Notes: generated by a model not told the origin, from the letters alone. A stretch of DNA of 25,647 bases from UBA11373 sp035291545 (GCA_035291545.1 DATDRW010000096.1:1-25647); one strand, 5' to 3'. Counted from the stretch's first letter, positions 1 through 7,896 are shown. Numbers and translations are program-made.

Positions 1-75
1 GTGGGCCCGGCAGGACTCGAACCTGCGTCTGACGGATTATGAGTCCGCTGCTCTCACCGGCTGAGCTACGGGCCC
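1..75 (-). tRNA. tRNA with CAU anticodon, probably tRNA-Ile2 (lysidine type), else elongator Met
   Basis: On the minus strand the sequence folds into a full cloverleaf: 7-bp acceptor stem (GGGCCCG with CGGGCCC), D-arm GCTC/GAGC, anticodon stem GCGGA/TCCGT around loop CTCATAA, and T-arm GCAGG-TTCGAGT-CCTGC. The discriminator base is A at position 2, and position 1 is the first C of a possible CCA cut by the window edge. The anticodon CAT fits elongator Met or Ile2. The consecutive C4-G69 and C5-G68 acceptor pairs resemble those reported as recognition elements for tRNA-Ile lysidine synthase in E. coli, which favours Ile2. The loop does not look like initiator tRNA. Confidence 0.9.
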
Positions 76-115
76 CGGGGCGATTGTATGGCCATGGGTT
101 CACACGGCGGGGCGC

Positions 116-400
116 TCACGCCCAGGTCTCCTCGGCCGTCAGTTTCATCCCCGTCTCGTGGGGATAGCACCACACCCACATCTCGCCCGGCTCCTTGGAC
201 CGGGCCACCGGATGGCCGGTCGATGCCGCGTGAGCCCGAGCATGCCGGTTCTTCGACTGGTCGCAGCAGCCGACCGCGCCGCAGGTCACGCAGAACCGGA
301 GGTGCACCCAGGTGTCGCCCCGCTCGAGGCATGGCCGGCAACCGCCGGCGGGCTTGGGGTCGACGGGCACGGAGACGAGGTGCTCGCAGGGTGCGGTCAT
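116..400 (-). CDS. UBP-type zinc finger protein
   Basis: 94-residue protein made almost entirely of one zf-UBP (ubiquitin-hydrolase-like) zinc finger. The metal ligands are visible as Cys/His near residues 5 and 7, a CRPC pair near 21-24, CVTC near 37-40, and further Cys and His residues up to about 63, with the conserved WVWC/Y strand near the C-terminus. In bacteria such single-domain proteins often sit beside redox or signalling genes; their ligand is not established. The ATG at 400 lies 10 bp after the stop of the histidine kinase gene on the same strand, so it is probably the last gene of that operon. No good Shine-Dalgarno is visible, which suggests coupling to the upstream gene. The family call is firm; the function is not known. 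Confidence 0.85.
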   Translation of the reverse strand: MTAPCEHLVSVPVDPKPAGGCRPCLERGDTWVHLRFCVTCGAVGCCDQSKNRHARAHAASTGHPVARSKEPGEMWVWCYPHETGMKLTAEETWA

Positions 401-410
401 CGGTGCCAGC

Positions 411-1778
411 CTATGCCGGGGGACCGGCGACCGGGATGACGACCCGAAACGTGGTCCGGCCGGGGACCGTGTCGACGGTGATCTCCCCGCCGTGGCGGTG
501 CACCACGATGCCGTAAGAGATGTCGAGACCGAGTCCGGTTCCCTTTCCCGGGGCCTTGGTGGTGAAGAAGGAATCGAAGATGCGGGGGAGCACCTCTGCG
601 GGGATGCCGGGGCCGTCGTCCTCGACCTCGACGATCACGCCGCCGTCCCCGACACGGGTGCGGATCGTGATCGTGCCGCCTCCACCGTCCCGAATGGCGT
701 CAACGGCGTTGTCGATCAGATTGGTCCACACCTGGTTCAGTTCCGACCCGTACGCCGGGATCCGAGGGATGTCCCCGAGGTCGCGGACAACGGCGATGTC
801 GCCGATCTTGGGGCGCATGATGAGGAGGGTGTCCTCGATTCCGCGTACGACATCTACCTCCTGGACCGGCGCCCGGTCGAGGAACGAATACGACTTGAGG
901 GCGCTCACGATGTCGAACACCCGGCTCGATCCCTCGACGATCTGGAAGAGCAGCTCATGGGCGTTGCCGGCGGCAACGAGGAGCGCGACGACCGCGTCGA
1001 GTCGGCCGATGTCGAACCCGCCCAGGTTCGACGGCTCGATGCCCGCGGTGACCAGCGCCGGGGCGCAGCGCCACGGCTCGGGGATGCCGGCGGCTCCGAG
1101 CCAGGCTTCCATCGCCGCCTCGGCGTCGCTGCGGGTGATCGGGTCGAGGCGGGGCCGGGCGGTGGGGTCGACGGCCCGGGACAGGAGCGCCTCGAACCCG
1201 GGGGGCAGCTCCATGCCCAGCGCCGCCCTGGCGGTGGCGTAGGAGTCGACGGCGGCTTCGAGGTCGGCGGCCGCCCGCTGTACCGCCGATGCCGGGTTGT
1301 TCAGCTCGTGGGCCAGGCCGGCGGTGAGGGTGCCCAGTTGCGCCATCCGTTCGCTCTGACGGAGGCGGGCCTCGGTCTCACGCCACCGTGCCAGGAGCAC
1401 CCCGAACATGCCACGCGCCGCGGTCCGGCTCGAGTCGAGCAGTTCGTCGAGGCGCCGTCGGGGGATGGCGATGGCGGTGACCGGAGTGCGGGCCCGGGCC
1501 GTCGCCATGCGCGGCGCCTCCTCGAGGAGCGACATCTCTCCGATCACTTCGCCCTCCCGGCGCACCGCCAGCAACACGTCGCGTCCCACGCTGTGCTTGA
1601 CGATCTCGATCTCCCCGGCGGTGATGACGAAGGCTTCCTCGCCCGGGTCTCCCTCGGCGAAGAGCTGCTCGCCGCGGCCGACGGTGACGTCGCGCGCCCC
1701 GCGGCACAGCCGCTCGAGGTCGTCGGCGCTGAGACCGGCAAAGAGCGGGACCGCCGCAAGGCGTTCGGGGCGGTTCAC
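411..1778 (-). CDS. Soluble histidine kinase with N-terminal cyclic-nucleotide-binding domain
   Basis: 455-residue protein starting at GTG 1778, which overlaps the TGA of the upstream reductase-like gene by 4 bp (GTGA), so translation is coupled. Residues about 10-125 form a CRP/CAP-type cNMP-binding domain; the phosphate-binding cassette (GEMSLLEEAPRMATARA) keeps its Glu (81) and Arg (90). The HisKA dimerisation segment follows with phospho-acceptor His157 in AHELNNP. The HATPase_c domain has the N box (NQVWTNLIDNAVDAI), G1 (DDGPGIP), the F box and G2 (GKGTGLGL). There is no membrane segment and no receiver domain, so it is a cytosolic kinase whose input is likely a nucleotide or similar ligand. 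The obvious partner is the receiver domain of the adjacent fusion protein. The same frame stays open far upstream, but that stretch is a shadow of the reductase gene. Confidence 0.92.
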   Translation of the reverse strand: MNRPERLAAVPLFAGLSADDLERLCRGARDVTVGRGEQLFAEGDPGEEAFVITAGEIEIVKHSVGRDVLLAVRREGEVIGEMSLLEEAPRMATARARTPVTAIAIPRRRLDELLDSSRTAARGMFGVLLARWRETEARLRQSERMAQLGTLTAGLAHELNNPASAVQRAAADLEAAVDSYATARAALGMELPPGFEALLSRAVDPTARPRLDPITRSDAEAAMEAWLGAAGIPEPWRCAPALVTAGIEPSNLGGFDIGRLDAVVALLVAAGNAHELLFQIVEGSSRVFDIVSALKSYSFLDRAPVQEVDVVRGIEDTLLIMRPKIGDIAVVRDLGDIPRIPAYGSELNQVWTNLIDNAVDAIRDGGGGTITIRTRVGDGGVIVEVEDDGPGIPAEVLPRIFDSFFTTKAPGKGTGLGLDISYGIVVHRHGGEITVDTVPGRTTFRVVIPVAGPPA

Positions 1779-3406
1779 ACCGTCGCCAGGTACTCGTGGA
1801 CGAACGAGACGCACACCGAGCCCTGTCCTACTGCCGACGCCACCCGCCGCACCACCCCATGACGGACATCGCCGGCGGCAAAGATGCCGGGGACGCTGGT
1901 CTCCATGAGGAACGGATCCCGGGCGAGCGGCCAGAGCCCTGCGGGGATGTCCGGTCCGGTGAGGATGAAACCCTGCGGATTGAGGGCCACCACCCCCTTC
2001 ACCATGTCGGTGTGGGGAACCGCGCCGACGAAGATGAACAGCGCGGCGGCGGGCCGCTCCTCGATCGTCCCGGCGCGGTCGAGCACGATCGTCTCCACCC
2101 GGCGCCCTCCCCGCACCTCGACGACGCCTGCGGAGACCATCACCTCGATGTTGGGGGTGCGGCGGATCTGGTCGACCAGATACTGCGACATCTTCGCTTC
2201 GAGGCTGGCCCCGCGGACGATCATCGTGACCTGCGAGGAGAAACGGGAGAACATCATCGCCCCCTGTCCGGCGGAGTTGGCGCCCCCGATCACAAAGACC
2301 GGCTGGTCCCGGTAGGTGGCGGCCTCGCTGATCGCCGCCCCGTAATACACCCCCGCACCGGCGAACTTCTCGTAGCCGGGCACGTCGAGCGTGCGGGTGG
2401 TCATCCCGGTGGCGAGAACCATTGCCCGGCAGGCGAGTTCGGTGCCGTCGGCCAATGTCGCCACCTTGATCTGATCCTCGACCCGGACCGCAGCAACGTC
2501 GCCCGCCGTGATGATCTCCGCACCGAGGCGCTGCGCCTGGATGGCGGCGCGGCGCGCCAGATCGGTTCCCGAGATCCCCTTGGGGAACCCCAGGTAGTTC
2601 TCGATCCGGGAGGAGGTGCCTGCCTGGCCCCCGGTGGCGTCGCGCTCGATCACGGCGGTATGCAGCCCCTCCGACGCCCCGTACACCCCGGCGGCGAGGC
2701 CGGCAGGTCCGGCCCCCACCACGATCAGGTCGTAGAACGACGAGTCCGCCTCTGTCTGCAGACCCACCTTGGTGGCGAGGGCGCGGCGCTCGGGACGAAC
2801 CAGCGAGGTGCCGTCCGAGAACAGAACGACGGGCAGGTCGCCGCCCCCGGCGGCGACGATGGCGGCTGCATCCGGGTCGCGCTCGATGTCGAGGAACCGG
2901 TACGGGATCTGGTTGCGGGCGAGGAAGTCCTTGGTCTCGTGGGTCGACGGGGACCAGGTGGTGCCGAGGACGCGGATCCCGTCGTACGGAGCATCCGTAT
3001 TCGCCTTCCAGTCGTCGAGTAGGTCGTCGAGCACCGGGTAGAGGCGGTCCTCCGGGGGACTCCACGGCTTGAGCATGTAGTGGTCGAGGCCGACGTCGTT
3101 GATGGCCTGAATGGCGGCGTCGGTGTCGGCGTAGGCGGTGAGCAGCACGGTGCGGGCGTTGGGATAGGACGGCGCTGCCTCGAGGAGGAACTCGGTGCCG
3201 GTCATCGCCGGCATCCGCTGATCGACCAGGAAGAGGGCGATCTCGTCACCCCGCTTCTTGAGGGCCATCACGGCCTCGAGCGCCTCCGCTCCCGAGGTGG
3301 CGCCGACGATCCGGTAGTCGGAGGCATAGCGAGCGCGCAGGTCGCGTTCCACCGCATTCAGCACCTGCGGATCGTCGTCGACGGTCACGATCGCCGGTTT
3401 GGCCAT
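1775..3406 (-). CDS. Response-regulator / glutaredoxin-like / thioredoxin-reductase-like fusion without redox dithiols
   Basis: 543 residues. Residues 1-125 are a CheY-like receiver with acidic pocket Asp10-12, phospho-acceptor Asp62 (VDQRMP), Thr90 and Lys113. Residues about 143-218 look like a thioredoxin/glutaredoxin fold: VLGTTWSPST stands where a CPYC site would be, and LPVVLFSDG gives the cis-Pro strand. Residues 225-543 are an FAD/NADPH oxidoreductase of the thioredoxin reductase family: GAGPAG at 231-236, a second nucleotide site VIGGANSAGQGA near 372, and the C-terminal FAD motif FAAGDVRHG. The usual CxxC of TrxR is replaced by GAAI (356-359). The whole protein has only two cysteines (326 and one near the C-terminus), so it cannot act as a classical dithiol reductase. 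ATG 3406 has a strong GGGAGG ribosome site 4 bases upstream. The adjacent kinase is the probable phosphodonor. Confidence 0.92.
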   Translation of the reverse strand: MAKPAIVTVDDDPQVLNAVERDLRARYASDYRIVGATSGAEALEAVMALKKRGDEIALFLVDQRMPAMTGTEFLLEAAPSYPNARTVLLTAYADTDAAIQAINDVGLDHYMLKPWSPPEDRLYPVLDDLLDDWKANTDAPYDGIRVLGTTWSPSTHETKDFLARNQIPYRFLDIERDPDAAAIVAAGGGDLPVVLFSDGTSLVRPERRALATKVGLQTEADSSFYDLIVVGAGPAGLAAGVYGASEGLHTAVIERDATGGQAGTSSRIENYLGFPKGISGTDLARRAAIQAQRLGAEIITAGDVAAVRVEDQIKVATLADGTELACRAMVLATGMTTRTLDVPGYEKFAGAGVYYGAAISEAATYRDQPVFVIGGANSAGQGAMMFSRFSSQVTMIVRGASLEAKMSQYLVDQIRRTPNIEVMVSAGVVEVRGGRRVETIVLDRAGTIEERPAAALFIFVGAVPHTDMVKGVVALNPQGFILTGPDIPAGLWPLARDPFLMETSVPGIFAAGDVRHGVVRRVASAVGQGSVCVSFVHEYLATV

Positions 3407-3440
3407 GATCCTCCCTCAGTGGTGATCGTACGCGCCGCCC

Positions 3441-4268
3441 TCAGTCGAGGGGGAGATACCGGTGCCGCGGGCGCTTCCCCTCGGCGAACTCGACGATGCG
3501 GAATCCCGAGGGATCGTCACCAAGCGGGTACCCGACCGGCCCCGATACGACCATCTCCAGGTCGCCGTCGCGGGCGATCCCGTTGCGGTGCCAGTGCCCG
3601 GCGAGGACGAGGCGCACCCCGGCGCGGTGTATCTGACCGAGCAGCGGTCCCCGGCGCTCCCCGGGGAGGTTCCAGTAGGTGTCCGGCTCGTCGGGGCGGT
3701 CGACGAAGAGCGGATGGTGCCCGACCACGATGGTCTCCCGGTCTCCCGGCACCAGCACCTCCTCGAGGAAGTCGCGCTGCGCCTGCCACTCGTCCGGGAC
3801 GAGTTCGGGGTGGTCGATGACGACGGTATTGAGCACGACCAGCCGCACCGGGCCCACCTCGACGGTGTAGTAGTCGGGGCCGAACACCTCCCGGTAGGCG
3901 GCCAGGCTCTCCCTGGTGGGGACCACCGTGTCCGGGGCGGCGTCGTGGTTGCCCGGGGCCCAGTGGACCGGGATGTCTCGGTCGATGGCCGCCGATAGGC
4001 GAAGGAAGTCATCCAACTGGTCTCCACGGTTGGGGTCGTCGATCATGTCGCCGCCGAAGAGCACCACGTCGGGACGGAGGGCGTTGACCGCGGCGACCGC
4101 GCGGATGTACTGCCCGGCGTCCCACTCGTGGCCGGTCACCGGCGGCACCTTGCGTACCCGCATCCCCCGGGCGGCATAGGCGGCCACGTCGTCGTCGCTC
4201 ATCCCCGAGAAGGTGGCGTACATGCCGAGTTGGCTGTCGGCGAGGAACACCGCGCGCAAGGTGGTCAC
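3441..4268 (-). CDS. Calcineurin-like metallophosphoesterase
   Basis: 275 residues from GTG 4268. The metallophosphoesterase motifs are in order: LADSQLGM near residue 10 (Asp-x-Gln rather than the more common Asp-x-His), GGDMID, GNHD, GHHPLF and GHWHRNG. These give the expected bimetal ligand set of a class related to CPPED1-type phosphatases. No signal peptide or membrane segment is present, so it is cytosolic; the substrate cannot be told. Its stop lies 34 bp before the start of the receiver/TrxR-like gene on the same strand, so it may head the same transcript, although that downstream gene has its own strong ribosome site. It is divergent from the dehydratase gene to the right. Confidence 0.9.
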   Translation of the reverse strand: MTTLRAVFLADSQLGMYATFSGMSDDDVAAYAARGMRVRKVPPVTGHEWDAGQYIRAVAAVNALRPDVVLFGGDMIDDPNRGDQLDDFLRLSAAIDRDIPVHWAPGNHDAAPDTVVPTRESLAAYREVFGPDYYTVEVGPVRLVVLNTVVIDHPELVPDEWQAQRDFLEEVLVPGDRETIVVGHHPLFVDRPDEPDTYWNLPGERRGPLLGQIHRAGVRLVLAGHWHRNGIARDGDLEMVVSGPVGYPLGDDPSGFRIVEFAEGKRPRHRYLPLD

Positions 4269-4320
4269 TTCGGCTGCGGACCGTACGGCTCGACCGGCAT
4301 GGGGCTCCCTTCTCGGTGGA

Positions 4321-5331
4321 TTGTATGAACGACACTGCGAGACCCCCGGGTACGCTCACCCGATCGATTGGGATCTTTGCCCCCCGACCTTTGCGGACAT
4401 CATCGCGGCTCGTCGCCGCGTCGCCGGGGTGATCCGACCCACCCCGATGCTCCCGGCGCCGGAGCTCGCCGGGTTGGGCGGTCCGGTGCTGCTCAAGGCG
4501 GAATGCCTCCAGGAGACCGGGTCGTTCAAGGTGCGGGGTGCGGCCAACACCCTGCTCTCCCTCGGCGAGGAGGAGGGGCGCGCCGGTGTGGTCGCGGTGT
4601 CGTCGGGGAACCATGGCCGGGCGGTGGCCTTCGTCGCTCGCTCTCTCGGGATCGCAGCCGCCGTGTGCGTCTCGGAGCGGGTTCCCGCCGTGAAGGTGGA
4701 TGCGATGCGCAGCCTGGGGGCGCGGGTGGTGGTGGCCGGTCCCGACCAGGACGACGCCGACGCCGCGGCACGGGCGATCGTCGCCGAGACCGGGGCCACC
4801 TTCGTGCATCCCTTCGACGATCCCCGGGTCATCGCCGGCCAGGGGACTCTCGGCTGCGAAATCGTGGATGAGGTGCCGGACGTCGCCTCGATCGTGGTTC
4901 CGCTCTCCGGGGGCGGTCTCGTCGCCGGGGTCGCCCTGGCCGCCAAGCAGATGCGCCCCGGGGTGCGGGTCTTCGGGGTGAGCCAGGACAGGGGACCGGC
5001 GATGCACGACTCGCTCGCTGCGGGGCGCCTCGTGGAGGTGGTCGAGGAGGACACTCTGGCCGACGCCCTTGCCGGCGGTCTCGGCCCGGAGAACCACCAC
5101 ACGCTCCGCATGTGCCGCGACCTGCTCGACGGGGTGGTGTTGGTTTCCGAGGCGGAGATCGCGGCGGCGATGCGCCACCTGCGGGGCCACCACGGGCTCC
5201 GGGTAGAGGGCGGGGGGGCGGTCGGGGTCGCCGCCCTCGCCGCCGGGCGGATCTCGCCGCCGGGACCCACGGTCGTCGTGATCAGCGGCGGCAACGTGTC
5301 CGACGCCACCTGGGAAAGCGTCACGGGGTAG
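4321..5331 (+). CDS. PLP-dependent threonine/serine dehydratase
   Basis: Fold-type II PLP enzyme related to catabolic threonine ammonia-lyase (TdcB-like), converting Thr or Ser to 2-oxobutyrate or pyruvate plus ammonia. Visible features are TGSFKVRGAAN with the PLP lysine, the SSGNHGRAVA substrate loop, the glycine-rich phosphate-binding loop LSGGGLVAG, and a C-terminal SGGN. There is no ACT regulatory domain, so it is the short biodegradative type. The start is uncertain: alignment from memory with E. coli TdcB puts the real N-terminus shortly before FADIIAARRRVAG, but the only conventional start nearby in frame is TTG 4321, which puts the lysine at residue 70. The ATG at 4325 is in another frame. 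Starting farther upstream would run into the divergent phosphoesterase gene. Confidence 0.85.
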   Translation: MYERHCETPGYAHPIDWDLCPPTFADIIAARRRVAGVIRPTPMLPAPELAGLGGPVLLKAECLQETGSFKVRGAANTLLSLGEEEGRAGVVAVSSGNHGRAVAFVARSLGIAAAVCVSERVPAVKVDAMRSLGARVVVAGPDQDDADAAARAIVAETGATFVHPFDDPRVIAGQGTLGCEIVDEVPDVASIVVPLSGGGLVAGVALAAKQMRPGVRVFGVSQDRGPAMHDSLAAGRLVEVVEEDTLADALAGGLGPENHHTLRMCRDLLDGVVLVSEAEIAAAMRHLRGHHGLRVEGGGAVGVAALAAGRISPPGPTVVVISGGNVSDATWESVTG

Positions 5332-5334
5332 GAG

Positions 5335-5400
5335 CCCGTCGCCCGTCGCAACCCGATGCCCGATGCTGTGCTTGGCCGGCGTCGGGAGTCGGGTGTCCCT
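5335..5400. repeat. Heptamer hairpin repeat C (CCCGNNG units)
   Basis: The spacer between the dehydratase stop and the aldehyde dehydrogenase start is built from 7-bp units: CCCGTCG twice (5335-5348), three bases, CCCGATG twice (5352-5365), a 14-base spacer, then CGTCGGG and AGTCGGG (5380-5393). The last two are inverted copies of the CCCGNNG unit, so 5352-5365 can pair with 5380-5393 (11 Watson-Crick pairs, 2 wobbles, 1 mismatch). No T-run follows. The architecture resembles the two GNNNCWG arrays elsewhere in the window, but the unit sequence differs. Confidence 0.75.
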
Positions 5401-5402
5401 CC

Positions 5403-5408
5403 TACCAT
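5403..5408 (+). promoter_or_regulatory. Candidate -10 element (TACCAT) for leaderless aldehyde dehydrogenase mRNA
   Basis: TACCAT fits the TANNNT -10 pattern and ends 9 bases before ATG 5418. No purine-rich ribosome site lies between them. This spacing would place the transcription start at or just before the ATG. No clear -35 is seen, since the heptamer hairpin occupies that area. Confidence 0.4.
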
Positions 5409-5417
5409 CCTCCACCT

Positions 5418-6872
5418 ATGACCCTGCTCGACCGTCTCATCGCCGAGGGGAAGACCTCGCTCTACGTCGGGGGTGAGTGGCGTCCCGCCGCCGACGGTGG
5501 CACCTTCCCGGTCCTCGACCCGGCGACCGAGGAAACGGTCGCCGAGGTTGCCGGCGCCACCGAGGTGGACGGCATCGCCGCGGTGGCCGCCGCCCACGAC
5601 GCGTTCGCCCCGTGGGCGGACACCGCTCCGCGGCAGCGGGCCGAGATCTTGCGGCGTGCCTTCGACCTCATCATGGATCGGGAGATGGAGTTCGCCGAGC
5701 TGATCACCCGGGAAAACGGCAAGGCGTTCTCGGACGCGGTGGGCGAGGTGCGCTACGGCGCTGAGTTCTTCCGGTGGTTCTCCGAGGAGGCAGTGCGCAA
5801 CCGCGGCGAGATCTACCGGTCTCCGGCGGGGGACAAACGGGTCATCGTGATCAATCAGCCGGTCGGCGTGTCGCTGCTGGTCACACCGTGGAACTTGCCC
5901 ATCGCCATGGGGACCCGCAAGATCGGCCCTGCGCTCGCCGCCGGATGCTCCGTTGTCCTCAAGCCGGCGTCGGACACCCCACTGGTGGCGCTGGCGATCG
6001 CCGACGTGCTCGAAGAGGCGGGATGCCCCCCCGGGGTGGTGAACGTTGTCCCGGCGGGGCGATCCGGTCCGGTGGTAGCGGCGATCATGGCCGATCCGCG
6101 GGTGCGCAAGCTGTCGTTCACCGGTTCGACCGAGGTGGGGCGCACCCTGCTCGCGGCCGCCGCCGACCGGGTGCTCAACGTCTCGATGGAGCTCGGCGGC
6201 AATGCGCCCTTCCTCGTGCTCGCCGACGCCGACGTCGCGGCTGCGGTGACCGGTGCGATGCAGGCGAAGATGCGCAACGCCGGACAGGCATGCACCGCGG
6301 CCAATCGCTTCTACGTGGCCTCGGGCGTTGCCGACGAATTCGCCGACCGTCTCTCGGCCGCCATGGAGTCGCTCACGGTCGGCCCCGGGATGAACGAGGG
6401 CGTCGAGGTGGGACCGCTCATCAACGCCGCCAGTCGCGACAAGGTCGCCCGACTCGTCGAAGAGGCCGCCGACGGCGGGACGGTCACCACCGGTGGACGC
6501 TCCCCCGACCGCAAGGGCTTTTTCTACCTGCCGACCGTGATCAAGGACGTGGCGCGAAGCGCCGGCATCCTGGCCACGGAGATCTTCGGTCCGGTAGCCC
6601 CGATCGTCCGGTTTGACGACCTCGACGACGCCATCGCTCAGGCCAACGACACCGAAAAAGGGCTCATCTCCTACGTGTACACCGGCAATGAGCGAACCGG
6701 GCTGTCGGTGGCGGAGCGCCTCGACACCGGCATGGTGGCCCTGAACCGGGGGCTGATCTCCGACCCCGCCACCCCGTTCGGAGGGGTGAAGCAGTCCGGG
6801 TTGGGGCGTGAGGGATCGCACCACGGCATGGCGGAGTTCCTCGAGCCGAAATACATCGGCACCAACTGGTGA
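5418..6872 (+). CDS. NAD(P)-dependent aldehyde dehydrogenase, succinate-semialdehyde type (GabD-like)
   Basis: 484 residues, full length for the ALDH superfamily. Visible features are the TPWNLPIAM cofactor strand, KPASDTP, the FTGSTEVG Rossmann loop, the catalytic general base Glu258 in ELGGNAP, nucleophile Cys292 in AGQACTAANRF, and the EIFGPVAP motif. The NRF context after the Cys and the overall order resemble succinate-semialdehyde dehydrogenases, so oxidation of succinic semialdehyde to succinate is the likeliest reaction; other short semialdehydes are possible. ATG 5418 is chosen because it gives the standard N-terminus (LYVGGEW at about residue 14). It follows the dehydratase by 86 bp and probably has its own promoter. 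No GABA transaminase is seen nearby. Confidence 0.9.
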   Translation: MTLLDRLIAEGKTSLYVGGEWRPAADGGTFPVLDPATEETVAEVAGATEVDGIAAVAAAHDAFAPWADTAPRQRAEILRRAFDLIMDREMEFAELITRENGKAFSDAVGEVRYGAEFFRWFSEEAVRNRGEIYRSPAGDKRVIVINQPVGVSLLVTPWNLPIAMGTRKIGPALAAGCSVVLKPASDTPLVALAIADVLEEAGCPPGVVNVVPAGRSGPVVAAIMADPRVRKLSFTGSTEVGRTLLAAAADRVLNVSMELGGNAPFLVLADADVAAAVTGAMQAKMRNAGQACTAANRFYVASGVADEFADRLSAAMESLTVGPGMNEGVEVGPLINAASRDKVARLVEEAADGGTVTTGGRSPDRKGFFYLPTVIKDVARSAGILATEIFGPVAPIVRFDDLDDAIAQANDTEKGLISYVYTGNERTGLSVAERLDTGMVALNRGLISDPATPFGGVKQSGLGREGSHHGMAEFLEPKYIGTNW

Positions 6873-6933
6873 CCGTTTGCCGGTCGAGGGTGGCCATGCA
6901 ACAAGGCGCCGCCTGCCGGGGTTGTAGTCGCTC

Positions 6934-7896
6934 ATGACCGGAAGCACCGCGCTGAAGGACTCGCGGCGCGCCCTGGTGGGGTGGTCGCTCGCCGTGGTCT
7001 ACCTGGTGTGGGGTTCGACTTACCTCGCACTGCGTTACGGACTGGAGGGGTTCCCGCCGTTGCTCATGAACGGGATGCGTCTCGTGGTGGCCGGGGCCGC
7101 GCTGTACCTGATCGCCCGGCGGCGGGGGCGGGAGCATCCCACCGCGGTGGAGTGGCGCAACGCCGCCTTCACCGGGACCATCCTCTTCATCGGCGGTCTC
7201 GGGTTCGTCACGATCGCCGAGGACAACGGGGTCGGCTCGGGCCTCGTCGCCTCGGCGGTTGCGGTGATGCCGTTGTGGGCGGCGCTGTGGAGCGGGGTCT
7301 TCGGACGGTGGCCGACCCGCCTCGAGTGGGCCGGTCTCGGCGTGGGACTCACCGGGGTGGTCATGCTGAGCCGCGAGGGTGACTTCCAGGGGTCGCTCAT
7401 CGGCACTGTCCTCATGGTGCTGTCGCCGATCCTCTGGGCGTTCGGATCGGTGATGTCGTCGCGCCTCCGGCTCCCCAGCGGGCTCATGGCATCGGCCGCG
7501 CAGATGTTTGCCGGGGGCATCTTCCTCACGGTCGCCGGATTGCTGCGCGGGGAGGAGATCGTCGGTACCCCCAGCCTCAAGGCCTGGCTCGCAGTGGCGT
7601 ACCTGGCGGTCTTCGGGTCGCTCCTCGCCTACACCGCCTACGCCTATCTGCTCGCCAACACCCGGCCGGCGGTGGCCACCTCGTACGCCTACGTGAACCC
7701 GGTCGTAGCGGTGGTGCTCGGCGTGACGCTCGGCGACGAAGCGATCGGCGGCTGGACCTACGCCGGCCTCCCGATCATCCTCCTCGGGGTGGCCCTCGTC
7801 GGCCTCGCCCAGCGACGCCGTACCGTGGTCGCCCGAGGAATGGGAACTCAGGATGCCAGCGCGGCGGCGATCGCCGCCCGCACCTCTTCGCGGTGA
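6934..7896 (+). CDS. EamA-family (DMT) transporter, YedA-like
   Basis: 320-residue inner-membrane protein with about ten hydrophobic helices arranged as two EamA repeats. The N-terminal YLVWGSTYLALRYGLEGFPP, the central WAFGSVMSSRL and the C-terminal ATSYAYVNPVVAV closely match, from memory, E. coli YedA of the drug/metabolite transporter superfamily. Substrates of this subgroup are poorly defined; amino acid or metabolite efflux is plausible next to an amino acid dehydratase, but that is inference. ATG 6934 starts the first helix region 61 bp after the aldehyde dehydrogenase. The last 49 bp overlap the 3' end of the HIT gene on the other strand. Confidence 0.92.
   Translation: MTGSTALKDSRRALVGWSLAVVYLVWGSTYLALRYGLEGFPPLLMNGMRLVVAGAALYLIARRRGREHPTAVEWRNAAFTGTILFIGGLGFVTIAEDNGVGSGLVASAVAVMPLWAALWSGVFGRWPTRLEWAGLGVGLTGVVMLSREGDFQGSLIGTVLMVLSPILWAFGSVMSSRLRLPSGLMASAAQMFAGGIFLTVAGLLRGEEIVGTPSLKAWLAVAYLAVFGSLLAYTAYAYLLANTRPAVATSYAYVNPVVAVVLGVTLGDEAIGGWTYAGLPIILLGVALVGLAQRRRTVVARGMGTQDASAAAIAARTSSR

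Noticed and set aside
312..1862. Long plus-strand open frames opposite the minus-strand kinase and reductase genes (also 1796-3022)
   Set aside because: They are mirror frames produced by high GC; their proteins are Arg/Gly/His/Asp-rich without any recognisable motif, while the opposite strand encodes clear domains.
4356..6947. Very long minus-strand frame of 863 codons opposite the dehydratase and aldehyde dehydrogenase
   Set aside because: Low-complexity composition with no domain; the plus-strand genes over the same DNA have intact catalytic motifs.
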